A DNA stretch of 56,056 bases from Dehalococcoidales bacterium (GCA_028707255.1 JAQTUQ010000008.1:1-56056), one strand, 5' to 3'. Shown: positions 27,486 to 38,198, counted from the stretch's first letter. Made by a program: numbers and translations. The notes: generated by a model from the letters alone, not told the origin.

Positions 27486-27647
27486 TGTCATCCTGGAGGG
27501 AGTAAAACGACCGAAGGATCTGGGGGGAGGATAAAAGGCTTCCCTTGGGGGAAGCTGTCGAACGGAGTGAGACTGATGAGGGATAGTGAAGGGGATTTCC
27601 ACCCCGCTCAAGATGTTTCGTTTGACCGTCACGAACTCAGCATGACA
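27486..27647. repeat. TGTCATCCTGGAG-family inverted pair
   Basis: Left arm TGTCATCCTGGAGGGAG...CGACCGAAGGATCTGG (27486-27522, abbreviated); right arm CCACCCCGCTCAAGATG... to ...CTCAGCATGACA (27599-27647) in reverse sense. Between them is a GCTTCCC/GGGAAGC hairpin with a 4-base loop (about 27538-27555). Confidence 0.7.
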
Positions 27648-27655
27648 AATGAGAA

Positions 27656-27829
27656 CGTCGTTGCGAGGACGACGCAGGAGGACGAAGCAATCCCTACAAT
27701 GCAACCTAATTACCCCACCCTACATATGATAAGAATATCGTTACCTGTAATAAATTAGTCGCATCAATGAAAGACTTCAATCGTTGAGATTGCTTCGCCT
27801 TCCCTTCGGGAATGGTCTCGCAAAGACAT
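27656..27829. repeat. TTGCGAG...GAAGCAATC inverted pair without a gene
   Basis: Left arm ACGTCGTTGCGAGGAC...GACGAAGCAATCCCT (27656-27695), right arm TGAGATTGCTTCGCC...TCTCGCAAAGACA (27785-27829). The same family as the arms around the GIY-YIG gene, but enclosing only about 90 non-coding bases. Confidence 0.75.
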
Positions 27830-27831
27830 TT

Positions 27832-27882
27832 CCACCCCGCCCAAGATGCTTCATCCCGATTTATCGGGACTCCAGAATGACA
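27832..27882. repeat. TGTCATTCTGGAG unit with TCCCGA-TTTA-TCGGGA palindrome
   Basis: On the minus strand TGTCATTCTGGAG, palindrome (27854-27869) and GAAGCATCTTGGGCGG. It matches the left arm of 18507-18612 apart from the palindrome centre and a few bases. Confidence 0.78.
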
Positions 27883-27890
27883 GAAAGACT

Positions 27891-27930
27891 TAAATAAAAA
27901 AGGCCGCAAAGCTTGTAGCCTTGCAGCCTT
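27891..27930 (-). terminator. Intrinsic terminator of the ribosomal block
   Basis: On the minus strand AAGGCTGCAAGGCT (27930-27917), loop ACA, AGCTTTGCGGCCTT (27913-27900): 14 pairs including two G-U, followed by TTTTTATTTA. It lies 27 bases beyond the rpsI stop. Confidence 0.9.
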
Positions 27931-27957
27931 CTCTCTTTTAAATTTAATCGCAGGAAA

Positions 27958-28353
27958 TTAACGCTTGGTATACTGAGGCGCTTTGCGGGCACGCTTGAGA
28001 CCCGGTTTCTTTCTCTCTTTGGCACGCGAATCACGCGTTAAAAGTCCGTCCCCTCTTAATGCCGCCTTAAATTTCTCGTCTTCTTTTAACAGGGCACGCG
28101 AAATACCCATCGATATGGCTCCGGCCTGTCCGGAAACACCGCCGCCGTCCACAATGACCGAAACATCGAATTTACCCATTGTCTCGGTAACCATAAAAGG
28201 TTGGACAATAGACTTGCGATGCTCGAAACTGGTGAACCGTTGTTCATAGGGCATCCCATTTATCAATATTTCTCCGCTACCCGGCATAATCCTTACCTGA
28301 GCGACGGCTGTTTTACGCCTGCCTGTTCCCTGCGAATAAGTCTTCTTTTTCAA
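27958..28353 (-). CDS. rpsI: 30S ribosomal protein S9
   Basis: About 131 residues. Small-subunit protein whose C-terminal tail touches the P-site tRNA. Seen: TYSQGTGRRKTAVAQVRI at the N-terminus, GDGLLTRDSRAKERKKPG and the basic end KAPQYTKR. TTG 28353 is preferred, five bases after GAGGG; a GTG at 28365 would add four residues but has no ribosome site. Last gene of the minus-strand block, 27 bases before a strong terminator. Confidence 0.96.
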   Translation of the reverse strand: MKKKTYSQGTGRRKTAVAQVRIMPGSGEILINGMPYEQRFTSFEHRKSIVQPFMVTETMGKFDVSVIVDGGGVSGQAGAISMGISRALLKEDEKFKAALRGDGLLTRDSRAKERKKPGLKRARKAPQYTKR

Positions 28354-28380
28354 AGTTACCCTCACACACTATTAACCGAT

Positions 28381-28803
28381 TTATTTTTTGGCAGCCACCT
28401 GTGCTGCATGGGGATGGGTATCCCCGGCATATACCTTTAATTTTTTTATCATGCTGTTACCAAGACGGTTATGGGGCAACATCCCCTTAACAGCATGCTC
28501 TATTACAAATTCCGGCTTGTTTTTCAGCATTTCGTCAAGCGAGATCGTTCTGAAGCCGCCGGGGTAACCGGAATGCCGGTAGTAGAACTTGCCTGTTCCC
28601 TTGTTCCCGCTGGTGCGGATTTTCTCTGCATTGATGATAACCACATAATCACCAGTATCTATATTACGGGTGAACATTGCTTTGTTCTTACCCATAAGCA
28701 AACGGGCAACCTCCGTCGCCAAGCGACCCAGCACCTGGTCCGTAGCATCGATAACATGCCATTCCCGTTTAATATCCGAAGCTTTTGCACTATATGTTTT
28801 CAC
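28381..28803 (-). CDS. rplM: 50S ribosomal protein L13
   Basis: 140 residues, an early assembly protein of the large subunit. Recognised from [51 protein letters not shown] and the [13 protein letters not shown] segment. GTG start; overlaps truA by 14 bases. truA-rplM-rpsI is a common trailing group to the alpha operon. Confidence 0.96.
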   Translation of the reverse strand: MKTYSAKASDIKREWHVIDATDQVLGRLATEVARLLMGKNKAMFTRNIDTGDYVVIINAEKIRTSGNKGTGKFYYRHSGYPGGFRTISLDEMLKNKPEFVIEHAVKGMLPHNRLGNSMIKKLKVYAGDTHPHAAQVAAKK

Positions 28804-29596
28804 TATTTTCTTCCCCTAAGGATTTATTATAATCAACTTTCATCAGGCACAACCCTTTGGCAGGAGCCGCAGGACCGGCCAAACCAAGTTTTCTCGCTAA
28901 CATTATACTATGAAACTCTTCCCCAGTCATCTTCCCCTGCCCCACCCTGACAAGAGCTCCAATGGTGTTACGCACCTGGTGCGGCAGGAAAGAGTTGGCT
29001 GTTATATTAAAGACGACCATTTCTCCGTCCCTGTCGAAACAGGCTTTGTAAACGCGGCGTATGGTACTTTTTAATTCCACTCCCAGGTTACTGGTAAACG
29101 AAGCGAAATCGTGCTCGCCGACAAGTTGCCCTGCCGAACTATTCATCGCTTCGATATCCAACTCTCCGTTGACAAGAAAGGAATAATCCTCCAACAGCGG
29201 AGACCTCACCAGGCTGTTCAATATGTAATATTTGTATTCGCGGCTTACAGCCTTTCTTCTAACGTTGAATGAATCTTCAACCCTGTAAACCGCCTTAACT
29301 GCTATATCAGCCGGCAGATAATAATTCAAACCGCTTACAAACCTGTCTGGCGCTATCGCCGATTTCGTTTTAAAGCTGACTACCTGCCCTTTAGCATGCA
29401 CACCGCTATCGGTTCTGCTGGCCGATGCCACCCTTGTTTTATCACCGGTTAAGCGGTACAGCGCTCTTTCCAGTTCACCCTGTACGGTGGGAAGTTTCGC
29501 CTGTAACTGGAACCCGAAATAATTGCTTCCCTTATACTCGACAATCAGAACCAGCCTTCTGATTTCCTGATCTTTCGGAGAGGAATTCTCCCCCAT
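28790..29596 (-). CDS. truA: tRNA pseudouridine(38-40) synthase
   Basis: 268 residues. Converts uridines 38-40 of the tRNA anticodon arm to pseudouridine. Catalytic Asp lies in [19 protein letters not shown]; other family regions are [27 protein letters not shown] and [14 protein letters not shown]. Starts with ATG 29596, 31 bases after rplQ, and runs into rplM. Length normal. Confidence 0.95.
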   Translation of the reverse strand: MGENSSPKDQEIRRLVLIVEYKGSNYFGFQLQAKLPTVQGELERALYRLTGDKTRVASASRTDSGVHAKGQVVSFKTKSAIAPDRFVSGLNYYLPADIAVKAVYRVEDSFNVRRKAVSREYKYYILNSLVRSPLLEDYSFLVNGELDIEAMNSSAGQLVGEHDFASFTSNLGVELKSTIRRVYKACFDRDGEMVVFNITANSFLPHQVRNTIGALVRVGQGKMTGEEFHSIMLARKLGLAGPAAPAKGLCLMKVDYNKSLGEENSENI

Positions 29597-29627
29597 TACT
29601 TATAACCCTTATTCAAATTTTAAAAAA

Positions 29628-29990
29628 TTACTTGGCTTTCTCAACCAGTTCCAGCTGAACCATGCTTGCCCCGTCGCCCTGCCTCGGCCCCAATTTGGTA
29701 ATGCGGGTATATCCGCCCGGACGCTCTGCAAACCTCGGTGCAATATCGGAAAACACCTTTTCTACTACCTTTTCATTGTAAACAAAGGTTAACATCTGTC
29801 GCCTGGCAACCAGGTCGTTGCGTTTTCCCAGCGTGATGGTTTTCTCAGCCAAGCCCTGGATTTCCTTGGCCTTGGCTTCGGTGGTGACGATTTTTTCATA
29901 ATCCAGTAGATCGGTCACCAGGTTGCGGAACATGGCCATCCTGTGTGACGAATCCCTGTCGAACTTTCTTCCAGATACTTTATGCCTCAT
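29628..29990 (-). CDS. rplQ: 50S ribosomal protein L17
   Basis: 120 residues: [37 protein letters not shown] and [18 protein letters not shown]. Follows rpoA by 23 bases as in the standard alpha operon. AGAGGC ribosome site. Confidence 0.96.
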   Translation of the reverse strand: MRHKVSGRKFDRDSSHRMAMFRNLVTDLLDYEKIVTTEAKAKEIQGLAEKTITLGKRNDLVARRQMLTFVYNEKVVEKVFSDIAPRFAERPGGYTRITKLGPRQGDGASMVQLELVEKAK

Positions 29991-30013
29991 TTTTGCCTCT
30001 TCCTGCTTGATAC

Positions 30014-31018
30014 CTATTCGGCAGATTCTTTCTTTTTATTCTTTTTGGGCGCGGAAACCTCTTCTTCTTCATCTTCTCCCCCATCCATGCTGATGGAGAA
30101 ATTAAGACCGAGCGCCTTGAGACGGTCCTGTACTTCCTGACGCGACTTCTGCCCGAAATTACGTAAGCCTAAAAGCTCCTTCTCGCCGGTGCTGACCAGC
30201 TCTCCGACGGTGCTGATGCCGCTGCGGCGCAGACAGTTCATCGCCCTGACGGAAAGGTCAAGTTGCTCTACCGGCATGTTAAACAGATCCTGCGGAATCG
30301 ATGCCCTTAAAGCCTTCTTTTCCTCTGCAATCTGCGAAATCTTGCTGTATTCGACAAACGGCGTTATCTGCTCAACCAGGATAGATGCAGCATTGCTCAT
30401 AGCATCCGAAGGCGCAATAGTCCCGTCCGTCCATATTTCGAGCACCAAACGCTCACGGCTGGAGGTCTCACCCACATGCATCGGTTGTATATTGAAATTA
30501 ACCCGGCGTACCGGTGTAAATATGGCATCTATAGGGATAGTGCCCACCGACAGATTATCAGTCGATTCGGCGGCTTTAAAACCCATACCGATTTCCACAT
30601 CGAAATCCACATAGAAGCGTGCTTCCGGCGAATCTACGGTTGCCAGATATAAATCGGGATTCACAATCTCAAAATCCAGTGACGGATTGATATCACTGGC
30701 ATAGATCGGACCTTCTTTCTGTTTCTCCAGCGATAACCTGGCCGGCCTGTCCGAGAGCGTCTTCAAACGCAGCGCCTTAACATTCAGTATGAACTCCAGC
30801 ACATCCTCTTTTACATAGGGGATGGGAGCGAATTCATGCTGAACACCCTCTATTCTTATTTTAGTAACGGCAGCTCCGGGAAGGAATCCCAGAAGTACAC
30901 GGCGCAAAGCATTGCCCACGGTAGTCCCGAACCCTTTTTCCAGCGGTTCGACTACGAAACGCCCGTAATTATCGTTACCTTCTACACATTCAATATTAGA
31001 TATAGCTAAACCAAACAA
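30014..31018 (-). CDS. rpoA: RNA polymerase alpha subunit
   Basis: About 334 residues. N-terminal assembly domain ([39 protein letters not shown]) and C-terminal DNA- and activator-binding domain ([34 protein letters not shown]) are both present, joined by the usual linker. A charged tail of about 25 residues ([18 protein letters not shown]) extends past the C-terminal domain. TTG 31018 is preferred since AAGGAGG lies six bases before it; an upstream TTG at 31036 would translate that ribosome site. Confidence 0.95.
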   Translation of the reverse strand: MFGLAISNIECVEGNDNYGRFVVEPLEKGFGTTVGNALRRVLLGFLPGAAVTKIRIEGVQHEFAPIPYVKEDVLEFILNVKALRLKTLSDRPARLSLEKQKEGPIYASDINPSLDFEIVNPDLYLATVDSPEARFYVDFDVEIGMGFKAAESTDNLSVGTIPIDAIFTPVRRVNFNIQPMHVGETSSRERLVLEIWTDGTIAPSDAMSNAASILVEQITPFVEYSKISQIAEEKKALRASIPQDLFNMPVEQLDLSVRAMNCLRRSGISTVGELVSTGEKELLGLRNFGQKSRQEVQDRLKALGLNFSISMDGGEDEEEEVSAPKKNKKKESAE

Positions 31019-31041
31019 ACGCCACCTCCTTGCCAACCCGC

Positions 31042-31665
31042 CTATCTTGAGTAGTACTCAACTACAGACGCTATATTATATTTCGCCTCGATATCATCGG
31101 GCGTCGGCAAAGATAATACCTTACCAACGATTTTTTCCTTATCCAGGTTCAACCATCCCGGAACTGTCTTGCTGCCAAGAGCCTTTGACATCATCTTGTA
31201 ATACTCGCTCTTGATGCTTTTACCATGCCAGCTGATTACGTCCCCTTCTTTTACAAAACAGGACGGAATATCGGTCTTTTTGCCGTTAAGGTCGAAATGA
31301 CCGTGCTGTACCAGCTGGCGAGCCTGAGCCCTCGAATCGGCAAACCCGAGTCGATAGACTACATTATCGAGACGCCTCTCAAGCAATACCAGCAGATTTT
31401 CACCGGTGATACCGGTTTTCCTCTCAGCCTCTGCGAATATACGCTTGAACTGCCTTTCCAATACTCCATAGCTGTAACGTACCTTCTGCTTCTCACGTAA
31501 CTGCTCACCGCGGTCGGAGAGACGGCGACGGCGCCCGAGCTGAGGCCCGGGAGCTTTGGGGCGCTTATCCAGTGTACACTTGGCAATACACCTGCTGCCT
31601 TTAAGCATTAACTTATCGCCACTGCGTCTGCACAAACGACATACTGCTTCTGTATATCTAGCCAT
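31042..31665 (-). CDS. rpsD: 30S ribosomal protein S4 (zinc type)
   Basis: 207 residues. Primary binder of 16S rRNA. The N-terminal Cys cluster (Cys 9, 12, 26, 30) marks the zinc-binding form. The S4 RNA-binding domain is seen as RLDNVVYRLGFADSRAQARQLVQHGHF (abbreviated). Gap of 3 bases to rpsK. AGGAGAG ribosome site. Confidence 0.96.
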   Translation of the reverse strand: MARYTEAVCRLCRRSGDKLMLKGSRCIAKCTLDKRPKAPGPQLGRRRRLSDRGEQLREKQKVRYSYGVLERQFKRIFAEAERKTGITGENLLVLLERRLDNVVYRLGFADSRAQARQLVQHGHFDLNGKKTDIPSCFVKEGDVISWHGKSIKSEYYKMMSKALGSKTVPGWLNLDKEKIVGKVLSLPTPDDIEAKYNIASVVEYYSR

Positions 31666-31668
31666 TCT

Positions 31669-32067
31669 TTAGACTCTCCTCCTTTTAGGCGCACGGCAGC
31701 CGTTATGAGGTATGGGGGTTATATCCCTGATACTGGTGATATATAACCCCGAAGCCTGCAAGGCACGCACAGCCGCTTCGCGACCGCTGCCTGGTCCTTT
31801 AACATATACTTCCACCTGGCGCAAACCGTGCTCCATAGCCTTATGGGCAGCATTGGTAGCCGCCATCTGCGCTGCAAACGGCGTACCTTTGCGCGAACCC
31901 TTAAAACCGGCTGCTCCGGCGGAGGCCTGCGAAATAACGTTACCCGCAGGATCGGTTAAGGATATTATCGTATTGTTAAAAGTTGCCTGCACATAAGCCC
32001 TTCCGCTCGGAATAGACTTTCGGTCTTTTTTACTTACTTTTGTTTTTACTTTCTTATTAGGTGCCAT
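31669..32067 (-). CDS. rpsK: 30S ribosomal protein S11
   Basis: 132 residues. Platform protein of the small subunit: [57 protein letters not shown] and the terminal [13 protein letters not shown] (motifs abbreviated). ATG 32067. Confidence 0.97.
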   Translation of the reverse strand: MAPNKKVKTKVSKKDRKSIPSGRAYVQATFNNTIISLTDPAGNVISQASAGAAGFKGSRKGTPFAAQMAATNAAHKAMEHGLRQVEVYVKGPGSGREAAVRALQASGLYITSIRDITPIPHNGCRAPKRRRV

Positions 32068-32089
32068 ATGTTTTGTTTCTCCCTTAATA

Positions 32090-32479
32090 CTACGTCTTAG
32101 CCATGCCGCGCTTCTGTCCTCTGCCGGCTACTGTCTTCTTCTCGCCCTTCTTGGTACGCGCATTGGTGCGTGTTCTCTGTCCGTGCGCCGGAAGATTACG
32201 GCGATGCCTTAAGCCGCGGTAGCTACCGATATCTATAAGGCGTTTAACATTTAAAGTAACTTCTTTGCGAAGTTCTCCTTCGGTCCTGTACTCACGGTCG
32301 ATTATTTCACGAAGGCGATTATTCTCCGCTTCCGTCAGGTCATCCGTTTTTGTCGTCGGATCGATTCCAGCCTTCTCCAATATCTTCATACTGTAGGTCG
32401 GACCTATACCGTGAATATACTGCAATGAATATTTAATCTGCTTATTTTTAGGGATATCAACCCCGGCTATACGTGCCAT
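32090..32479 (-). CDS. rpsM: 30S ribosomal protein S13
   Basis: 129 residues. [38 protein letters not shown], and the C-terminal [20 protein letters not shown] are classic. AAGGAGG ribosome site before ATG 32479. Confidence 0.97.
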   Translation of the reverse strand: MARIAGVDIPKNKQIKYSLQYIHGIGPTYSMKILEKAGIDPTTKTDDLTEAENNRLREIIDREYRTEGELRKEVTLNVKRLIDIGSYRGLRHRRNLPAHGQRTRTNARTKKGEKKTVAGRGQKRGMAKT

Positions 32480-32503
32480 TCATTCCTCCTTATAGACACC
32501 CGT

Positions 32504-32617
32504 CTAACCCTGACGCTGCTTATGCTTGGGATTTGTGCAGATATTTCTGACCACGCCGCGTCTTTTAACTATCTTGCATTTTTCACACCGTGTTTTTATT
32601 GATGCTCTAACTTTCAT
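32504..32617 (-). CDS. rpmJ: 50S ribosomal protein L36
   Basis: 37 residues from ATG 32617: [20 protein letters not shown], then [17 protein letters not shown]. Cys 11, 14, 27 and His 32 form the zinc site, so this is the zinc-binding form. It lies in its usual place between rpsM and infA. Too short for ordinary ORF thresholds. Confidence 0.96.
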   Translation of the reverse strand: MKVRASIKTRCEKCKIVKRRGVVRNICTNPKHKQRQG

Positions 32618-32653
32618 TATAACCTCTTACTCACCTTGCCCGGATAAAACCGC

Positions 32654-32872
32654 CTATTTCAAACGGTAAGTTATCCTCCCGCGATTTAAATCGTAGGGCG
32701 ATAACTCTATAAGCACCTTATCACCGGGTAATATTCTAATATAATGTACTCTTATTTTACCAGAAATATGGGCTAAAACTCTATGTCCGTTTGCCAGCTC
32801 TACATTGAACGTAGCATTCGGTAGAGCCTCAACGACCACACCTTCAACCTCAATCGCTTCTTTTTTACCCAT
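32654..32872 (-). CDS. infA: Translation initiation factor IF-1
   Basis: 72 residues, one S1/OB fold: [40 protein letters not shown] and the C-terminal [15 protein letters not shown]. Sits in the usual map-infA-rpmJ order, 11 bases after map. Confidence 0.96.
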   Translation of the reverse strand: MGKKEAIEVEGVVVEALPNATFNVELANGHRVLAHISGKIRVHYIRILPGDKVLIELSPYDLNRGRITYRLK

Positions 32873-32883
32873 AACATCCAGCC

Positions 32884-33648
32884 TTATAATACGGTGAGCA
32901 CCTCGGGCTCACCGTCGGTAATAGCAATAGTATGTTCGAAATGAGCCGATAAACTGCCATCGGCAGTATATACAACCCATCCGTCCTTACCGGGTTTGGT
33001 ACGCCAATCCCCGATATTAACCATCGGCTCGATAGCCAGCGTCATCCCTTTTTTCAATTCTATGCCGCTTCCCCGGGTACCGAAATTGGGGATCAGCGGG
33101 TCTTCGTGCATCTGTTTTCCGATACCGTGCCCGGTATATTCACGCACCACCGAAAAACCCCTTGCTTCGGCATATTCCTGTATGGCTGCCCCGATATCGC
33201 CTAATCTGGCTCCGTCACGGGCAGCAGATATACCGGCGCCAAGCGCACCTTCGGTAACCCTTAAAAGTTCAGCCGCTTTAGGGCTGATATCCCCGACTCC
33301 GACTGTTAAAGCCGCATCACCTTGGTAACCATCATATATCGAGCCGACATCCATAGAAACGATGTCGCCGTTTTTAATAATTTTATCGCCGGGAATACCG
33401 TGAACGATTTCTTCGTTTATCGAAACGCAAAGGCTGGCAGGGAACCTATTATTACCATAGGGAGGATAACCCTTAAAAGAGGGTATCGCTCCCAGCCTTT
33501 TCAATTCTCTTGCAGCTATCACATCCAGTTCCTTTGTTCTCATTCCCGGTTGCACGCTGTTTTTTAACACCGACAATACTTCAGCTACAATCCGTCCGGC
33601 TATTCGCATTGTGGCGATTTCCTTCTCGGATTTTAATCTTATACTCAT
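32884..33648 (-). CDS. map: Methionine aminopeptidase, type I
   Basis: 254 residues. Removes the initiator methionine. Metal ligands of the pita-bread fold are seen: [17 protein letters not shown] (two Asp), [14 protein letters not shown] (His), TLAIEPMV (Glu) and [15 protein letters not shown] (Glu). The short N-terminus without an SH3 motif is the bacterial type Ia form. Nine bases separate it from adk. Confidence 0.96.
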   Translation of the reverse strand: MSIRLKSEKEIATMRIAGRIVAEVLSVLKNSVQPGMRTKELDVIAARELKRLGAIPSFKGYPPYGNNRFPASLCVSINEEIVHGIPGDKIIKNGDIVSMDVGSIYDGYQGDAALTVGVGDISPKAAELLRVTEGALGAGISAARDGARLGDIGAAIQEYAEARGFSVVREYTGHGIGKQMHEDPLIPNFGTRGSGIELKKGMTLAIEPMVNIGDWRTKPGKDGWVVYTADGSLSAHFEHTIAITDGEPEVLTVL

Positions 33649-33657
33649 TATTTATTT

Positions 33658-34308
33658 TCAGGCTTTCCTGCGAAGAGCCTCGATAATCCTCTTTGTTATT
33701 TCCCCGACTTCCCCTTCTCCGTCAACCTCGATTAACCTGCCTGAATCCCGATAGTATTCTATCAAGGGGGAGGTCTCGGTGAAATAGACCTTAAGCCGGT
33801 TTTTTATTGTTTCCAGGTTGTCATCCGGTCTCTGATAGAGCTCACCGCCGCATTTGGAACACTTTTTCTGTTCTTCGGTTAAAGTTCCTTCAATGCTGTA
33901 AGGTGACTGGCAACTGCGGCAAACCCAGCGACCACCCAGTCTCCGTATCAGTTCAGTCTCTTCAACTTTTATATATACAACGCTGTCTATATTCTTCTGT
34001 TGTTTCTTGAAAGCCTCATCAAGGGCTTCCGCCTGCCCCAGATTTCTGGGAAATCCATCGAGGATAACCCCGTTTCGGCATTCGGGTGCCGACAGTTTAT
34101 TTAAAACCATCTGCACTGTTATCTCATTGGGGACCAAAGCCCCCTTTTCCATATATTCCTTGACCTTTTCCCCCAGGTCGTCTCCGCGCTCTACCGCCTG
34201 ACGGAACAAATCCCCCGTTGCTATGGAGACCAAGCCAAATTCTTCAGCGACACCGCTAGCCTGAGTGCCTTTGCCGGCACCCGGGGCTCCAAGGAATATA
34301 ATATACAA
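33658..34308 (-). CDS. adk: Adenylate kinase (zinc-LID form)
   Basis: 216 residues. Interconverts AMP+ATP and 2 ADP. Walker A GAPGAGKGTQ, AMP-binding ATGDLFRQA and ILDGFPRNLGQAEAL are present. The LID carries CRSC...CSKC, a four-Cys zinc site found in Gram-positive-like and anaerobic lineages. Starts at TTG 34308 behind AAGGGG. In its usual place between secY and map. Confidence 0.96.
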   Translation of the reverse strand: MYIIFLGAPGAGKGTQASGVAEEFGLVSIATGDLFRQAVERGDDLGEKVKEYMEKGALVPNEITVQMVLNKLSAPECRNGVILDGFPRNLGQAEALDEAFKKQQKNIDSVVYIKVEETELIRRLGGRWVCRSCQSPYSIEGTLTEEQKKCSKCGGELYQRPDDNLETIKNRLKVYFTETSPLIEYYRDSGRLIEVDGEGEVGEITKRIIEALRRKA

Positions 34309-34333
34309 CTTCTATTCCCCTTGCTTCCCTTTA

Positions 34334-35638
34334 TTATTTTATAAACCCTTCATAACGTCTCATGGAAAGCTGTGCTTCCATCTGCTTCATGGTATCCAGC
34401 ACGACACCGACAACAATCAGTAAACCGAAACTGGACAAAACCATGTTGCTGACAGTACTTACCAGGCTGACGATGAAAGGCATTATTGCTACAACAGCTA
34501 AAAAGAGCGCTCCGCCCCAGGTTATGCGTTCTATCACCCCGGTCAGATAAGTGGCCGTTTGCTTCCCCGGCCTGATGCCCGGCACAAAACCGCCCTGCCT
34601 CTGAAGAACACCCGGAAGGTCCTGCTGCTGGAATATTACCATGGTATAGAAGAACGCAAAAGCAAATACCAGTACAAAATACAACGCCCAGTATATAATT
34701 CCTAAAGGTAAAGCCGTATCGGCGCTGAATATCTGCGCTACCCAGTACCAGAAGTTCTGGGCTTCGACATCCTGAAAATAACTGGCAATAATTCCGGGGA
34801 ACATCACCAGCGCCATAGCAAATATCAAGGGTATCATACCGGCGGTATTAACCCTCAAAGGAATATGGCTGGCGCCCGACTGCCGGTACATGCGCCCGCT
34901 CTTGAAGACGCTCTTGGCATATTGTACAGGAATACGCCTGTGAGCTTCAGTAAAGATAACAATAAGTATTGTCGTTGCCAGACCTACTACGAAGAAAGTA
35001 AGTAATCCGGCAAGCTGTCCCTGTTGCGCCGCCAAAACGGAATCTCCTACCATCTCCGGTAATCCGGCAACTATGCCGGCAAAAATTATAATGGAAATAC
35101 CGTTACCGATACCGTATTCGGTGATTTGCTCACCCAGCCATACCAGGAACATCGTTCCGGCTATCATCGTCATAATCATGGCTACGGTTAACAGGGGCTC
35201 GGCAACAGCTACTGCCCCGGCATTCTGTAAAACAACCAGTTGTCCGTAACCGGCAAGCCCGGCCAGCGGAATTGTCAACCAGTGGGTTATACGACTTATT
35301 TTGTTTTTACCGGCTTCCCCTTCCTGGGATATAGCCTGCAATTTGGGAATAACCGGCGTCATTACCGTCATGATAATAGAAGCCGTAATATAAGGATAAA
35401 CACCCATGGCAGCAACACTGAAATTCTTCATGGCCCCGCCGCTGAAGAGGTCCATCATTCCCAAAAGAGCATTATTTTCAAACAATGCCGAAAGAACAGC
35501 AGAATCTACTCCGGGGAGAGGAACATGCGCTATAAGTCGGAATACTACCAGTATACCGAACGTAACCAGAAGGCGCCGCCTCAAATCGGGCAGTCTGAAG
35601 GCATCGATAGCTGCCTGCAGAAGCCTCGGCTTAGCCAT
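34334..35638 (-). CDS. secY: Preprotein translocase subunit SecY
   Basis: 434 residues with ten predicted membrane helices; the channel of the Sec pathway. Family segments: [27 protein letters not shown] (abbreviated), the plug-region [27 protein letters not shown], and [12 protein letters not shown] in the cytoplasmic loop that contacts SecA and the ribosome. Overlaps rplO by 8 bases. Confidence 0.97.
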   Translation of the reverse strand: MAKPRLLQAAIDAFRLPDLRRRLLVTFGILVVFRLIAHVPLPGVDSAVLSALFENNALLGMMDLFSGGAMKNFSVAAMGVYPYITASIIMTVMTPVIPKLQAISQEGEAGKNKISRITHWLTIPLAGLAGYGQLVVLQNAGAVAVAEPLLTVAMIMTMIAGTMFLVWLGEQITEYGIGNGISIIIFAGIVAGLPEMVGDSVLAAQQGQLAGLLTFFVVGLATTILIVIFTEAHRRIPVQYAKSVFKSGRMYRQSGASHIPLRVNTAGMIPLIFAMALVMFPGIIASYFQDVEAQNFWYWVAQIFSADTALPLGIIYWALYFVLVFAFAFFYTMVIFQQQDLPGVLQRQGGFVPGIRPGKQTATYLTGVIERITWGGALFLAVVAIMPFIVSLVSTVSNMVLSSFGLLIVVGVVLDTMKQMEAQLSMRRYEGFIK

Positions 35639-36086
35639 TCGCCACCTCTAGCGCCTTACCGCCTGCAGCTTCTATTTTGGCTTTGGCAGCTGCTGAGAAT
35701 TTATCCGCTTTAACCGTCAGGGATTGATTTAAATCCCCGCGTGAAAGAATTTTTACCGGTTTTTTAGTATTCTTTATAATTCCGGCCTCTACCAGTTTAT
35801 CTGATGTAATCTCGCTACCTGCCTCAAAAACATTGAGGCTGCTCAAGTTTACCACTTCATATTCAATTCGGAAAATATTGGTAAAACCGCGTTTTCGCGG
35901 AAGACGTTTAATTAAAGGCAACTGTCCGCCTTCAAAACCTGGCCTGACCTTGTTATTTCCGGCACGCGATTTCTGCCCTTTGCAGCCCTTGCCGGAATAT
36001 GTGCCATGCCCGCTGCCGTTTCCACGGCCGACGCGTTTACGGTCCTTTTTTGACCCAGATGCCGGTGATAATAATTCCTGCCTCAC
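35631..36086 (-). CDS. rplO: 50S ribosomal protein L15
   Basis: 151 residues. N-terminal basic glycine-rich stretch [20 protein letters not shown] and [19 protein letters not shown] are typical. GTG 36086 shares a base with the rpmD stop; GGAGGA lies upstream. Long overlap with secY (8 bases) supports coupled translation. Confidence 0.96.
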   Translation of the reverse strand: MRQELLSPASGSKKDRKRVGRGNGSGHGTYSGKGCKGQKSRAGNNKVRPGFEGGQLPLIKRLPRKRGFTNIFRIEYEVVNLSSLNVFEAGSEITSDKLVEAGIIKNTKKPVKILSRGDLNQSLTVKADKFSAAAKAKIEAAGGKALEVANG

Positions 36087-36268
36087 TAGTTTGCTTCCTC
36101 CACTTTAACCAGGTGCCTTACTTTCTGAATCATACCCCTGACAGCATAGGAATCTTCAAGCACAACACTCTGATTTAATCTTTTAAAACCCAGAGCGGTT
36201 AAAGTTCTTTTCTGGTCTTCGGCATAACCGATACCGCTTTTAACCAGTGTAATACGCAACCTAGACAT
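36086..36268 (-). CDS. rpmD: 50S ribosomal protein L30
   Basis: 60 residues from ATG 36268: [20 protein letters not shown], then [16 protein letters not shown] and a C-terminal [13 protein letters not shown]. The open frame continues upstream to 36379 but that part lies inside rpsE; AGGAGG lies just before 36268. Overlaps rpsE by 8 bases. Confidence 0.95.
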   Translation of the reverse strand: MSRLRITLVKSGIGYAEDQKRTLTALGFKRLNQSVVLEDSYAVRGMIQKVRHLVKVEEAN

Positions 36269-36803
36269 CGGCAACCTCCTGCGTATCTTTCGGTTCAGTA
36301 ATAAATCCCTTGCGTCGGGAAACCTGCTCTCTGGTATTTTTAAGCTGACTGAGCCCCAAAAGAGTTGCTTTTGCCACATTGGTTTTATTGGCGCTTCCCA
36401 GGGATTTTGTCAGGATATCCTTAATTCCGGCAGCTTCCACAACAGCTCTGACACTGCCGCCTGCAATAATACCGGTACCGGGAGAAGCTGGTTTCAAGAG
36501 AACTTTTGCAGCTCCGTATTTAACAACAGTTTCGTAAGGAATGGTAGTACCCGATAATTTAATCTTAACCAGACTCTTTCTGGCAACAGCGCCGGCTTTA
36601 TTGATGGCATCGGGAACTTCAGCCGATTTGCCCGTTCCGATCCCTACATGACCGTTGCCGTCACCGGCTACTACGAGCGCGCTGAAACTGAGCCGTTTGC
36701 CACCCTTAACAACCTTGGAGACACGGTTAAGATAAATCAGTTTATCGTTCAATACCATTTCCGACGGGTCTATTCTATTTTTTATTACAAGCTTCTTGGT
36801 CAC
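36261..36803 (-). CDS. rpsE: 30S ribosomal protein S5
   Basis: 180 residues. Decoding-fidelity protein. N-terminal double-stranded RNA-binding fold ([27 protein letters not shown], abbreviated) and C-terminal half with [25 protein letters not shown] 36803 behind AAGGAAGG. Confidence 0.97.
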   Translation of the reverse strand: MTKKLVIKNRIDPSEMVLNDKLIYLNRVSKVVKGGKRLSFSALVVAGDGNGHVGIGTGKSAEVPDAINKAGAVARKSLVKIKLSGTTIPYETVVKYGAAKVLLKPASPGTGIIAGGSVRAVVEAAGIKDILTKSLGSANKTNVAKATLLGLSQLKNTREQVSRRKGFITEPKDTQEVADV

Positions 36804-36818
36804 TTCAATAACCCTTCC

Positions 36819-37184
36819 TTAGAATTTTATTCCGCCCTTGCGAGCTCCATCGGCCAGAGTCTTGACTCTGCCATGATATTTGTATCCACCGCGGTCAAAC
36901 ACTACCTGTGTTATTCCGGCTTCCAACGCCCGCCTGGCTACTAAAAGACCGACCATTTCAGCCTGATCTGTTTTTTTCTTTCCATCTGTATCCCTGGCAA
37001 TTTCCGGGTCGACAGTGGAAGCTGAAACAAGAGTACACCCTTTAGTATCATCTATAACCTGTGCATAAATATGCTGCAGGCTGCGATATACACACAGGCG
37101 CGGTCTCTCGGTTGTACCGCTTATTTTAGCCCTGACCCTGGTATGCCTTTTTAAACGCCCAGCTCTAGCTACATCTTTGCTCAC
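36819..37184 (-). CDS. rplR: 50S ribosomal protein L18
   Basis: 121 residues, binds 5S r[40 protein letters not shown] and [25 protein letters not shown] (abbreviated). GTG start; shares one base with the rplF stop. Confidence 0.97.
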   Translation of the reverse strand: MSKDVARAGRLKRHTRVRAKISGTTERPRLCVYRSLQHIYAQVIDDTKGCTLVSASTVDPEIARDTDGKKKTDQAEMVGLLVARRALEAGITQVVFDRGGYKYHGRVKTLADGARKGGIKF

Positions 37185-37738
37185 TACTTCTTACCCCCTC
37201 CGGCTTTACCAGTCTTACCGGCCTTAAGACGTACAACCTCTCCGGCATATCTAACGCCCTTTCCCTTGTAATGGTCAGGCGGATGCACTCCACGGATTTC
37301 AGCAGCCAGTTGTCCAACTTTTTCCTTGTCTATTCCCTGTACTTTTATCTTGGTTTGCCCATCCAGTACAATGGATAACCCGGCAGGCGGGACAACTTCA
37401 ACGGCATGTGAAAAACCGATACGCATAACCAGTTTCTGCCCTGACATTTCCGCACGGTAACCGACGCCGACGATTTCCAGGTTTTTCTCGAAACCGTCAC
37501 TGACGCCCTTTACCATGTTATCGAGCAGGGTCCTGGTCAATCCGTGCAGAGCACGATGCTGTCTGCCATCACTGGGACGGGTAACCTTCAGGAAACCATC
37601 CTCCATGTTGATAGACATATCCGGATTGAACGTGCGTTCCAGTGTCCCTTTCGGGCCTTTCACAACAACCCTGCCTTCATCTATTTTTACCTCTACGCCC
37701 TTCGGCATAGCTATTGGCATTTTACCTATCCTAGACAT
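37184..37738 (-). CDS. rplF: 50S ribosomal protein L6
   Basis: 184 residues, two L6 domains. [20 protein letters not shown] and [18 protein letters not shown] with the basic C-terminus are diagnostic. Ends in a Gly/Lys-rich tail [10 protein letters not shown]. Confidence 0.97.
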   Translation of the reverse strand: MSRIGKMPIAMPKGVEVKIDEGRVVVKGPKGTLERTFNPDMSINMEDGFLKVTRPSDGRQHRALHGLTRTLLDNMVKGVSDGFEKNLEIVGVGYRAEMSGQKLVMRIGFSHAVEVVPPAGLSIVLDGQTKIKVQGIDKEKVGQLAAEIRGVHPPDHYKGKGVRYAGEVVRLKAGKTGKAGGGKK

Positions 37739-37762
37739 ATATAATCATACCTCAAGATTTCT

Positions 37763-38161
37763 TTACCAGACATAGCACAAAAGCTCGCCGCCAATTCCCT
37801 GGTGCCATGCTTTTTTGCCTGTCATAACGCCCTTAGATGTGGAAATTATGGAAATCCCCAATCCGCCGTAAACGCGAGGAATTTCAGTATTCTGGACATA
37901 AACCCTCAAACCGGGTTTACTTACCCTCTTTAATCCGGAAATCATGGGCTGATTTTTCTCAGCATATTTCAGGATTATTTTTATTTGTCTCTGCGTACGG
38001 CTACCGACAACCTCATAGTCAGCAATAAAACCCTCCTGCTTGAGGATTTTAGTAATATACAGCTTCATCCTTGAGGATGGTATAGGGACCGAATCATGCC
38101 GCGCCATAACGGCGTTGCGTATTCGTGTTAACATATCTGCAATTGGATCTGTGACAGCCAT
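37763..38161 (-). CDS. rpsH: 30S ribosomal protein S8
   Basis: 132 residues. [19 protein letters not shown] at the N-terminus and [19 protein letters not shown] with GGELLCYVW at the C-terminus. A 16S central-domain binder and, in other bacteria, the spc operon translational repressor. Confidence 0.97.
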   Translation of the reverse strand: MAVTDPIADMLTRIRNAVMARHDSVPIPSSRMKLYITKILKQEGFIADYEVVGSRTQRQIKIILKYAEKNQPMISGLKRVSKPGLRVYVQNTEIPRVYGGLGISIISTSKGVMTGKKAWHQGIGGELLCYVW

Positions 38162-38198
38162 CCCCTGTACTCCTTATTATTACATTTAACCAGTCTGT

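Larger units (their letters stand above)
27450..27957. other. 508-base repeat cluster between convergent gene blocks
   Basis: No gene; a 97-codon frame at 27465-27758 is made of repeats. It holds in order an inverted pair (27486-27647), a second inverted pair of the TTGCGAG family (27656-27829), a TGTCATTCTGGAG unit with palindrome (27832-27882) and the terminator of the ribosomal block (27891-27930). Confidence 0.8.

Noticed and set aside
27465-27758. 97-codon plus-strand frame
   Set aside because: Made of TGTCATCCTGGAG and TTGCGAG repeats.
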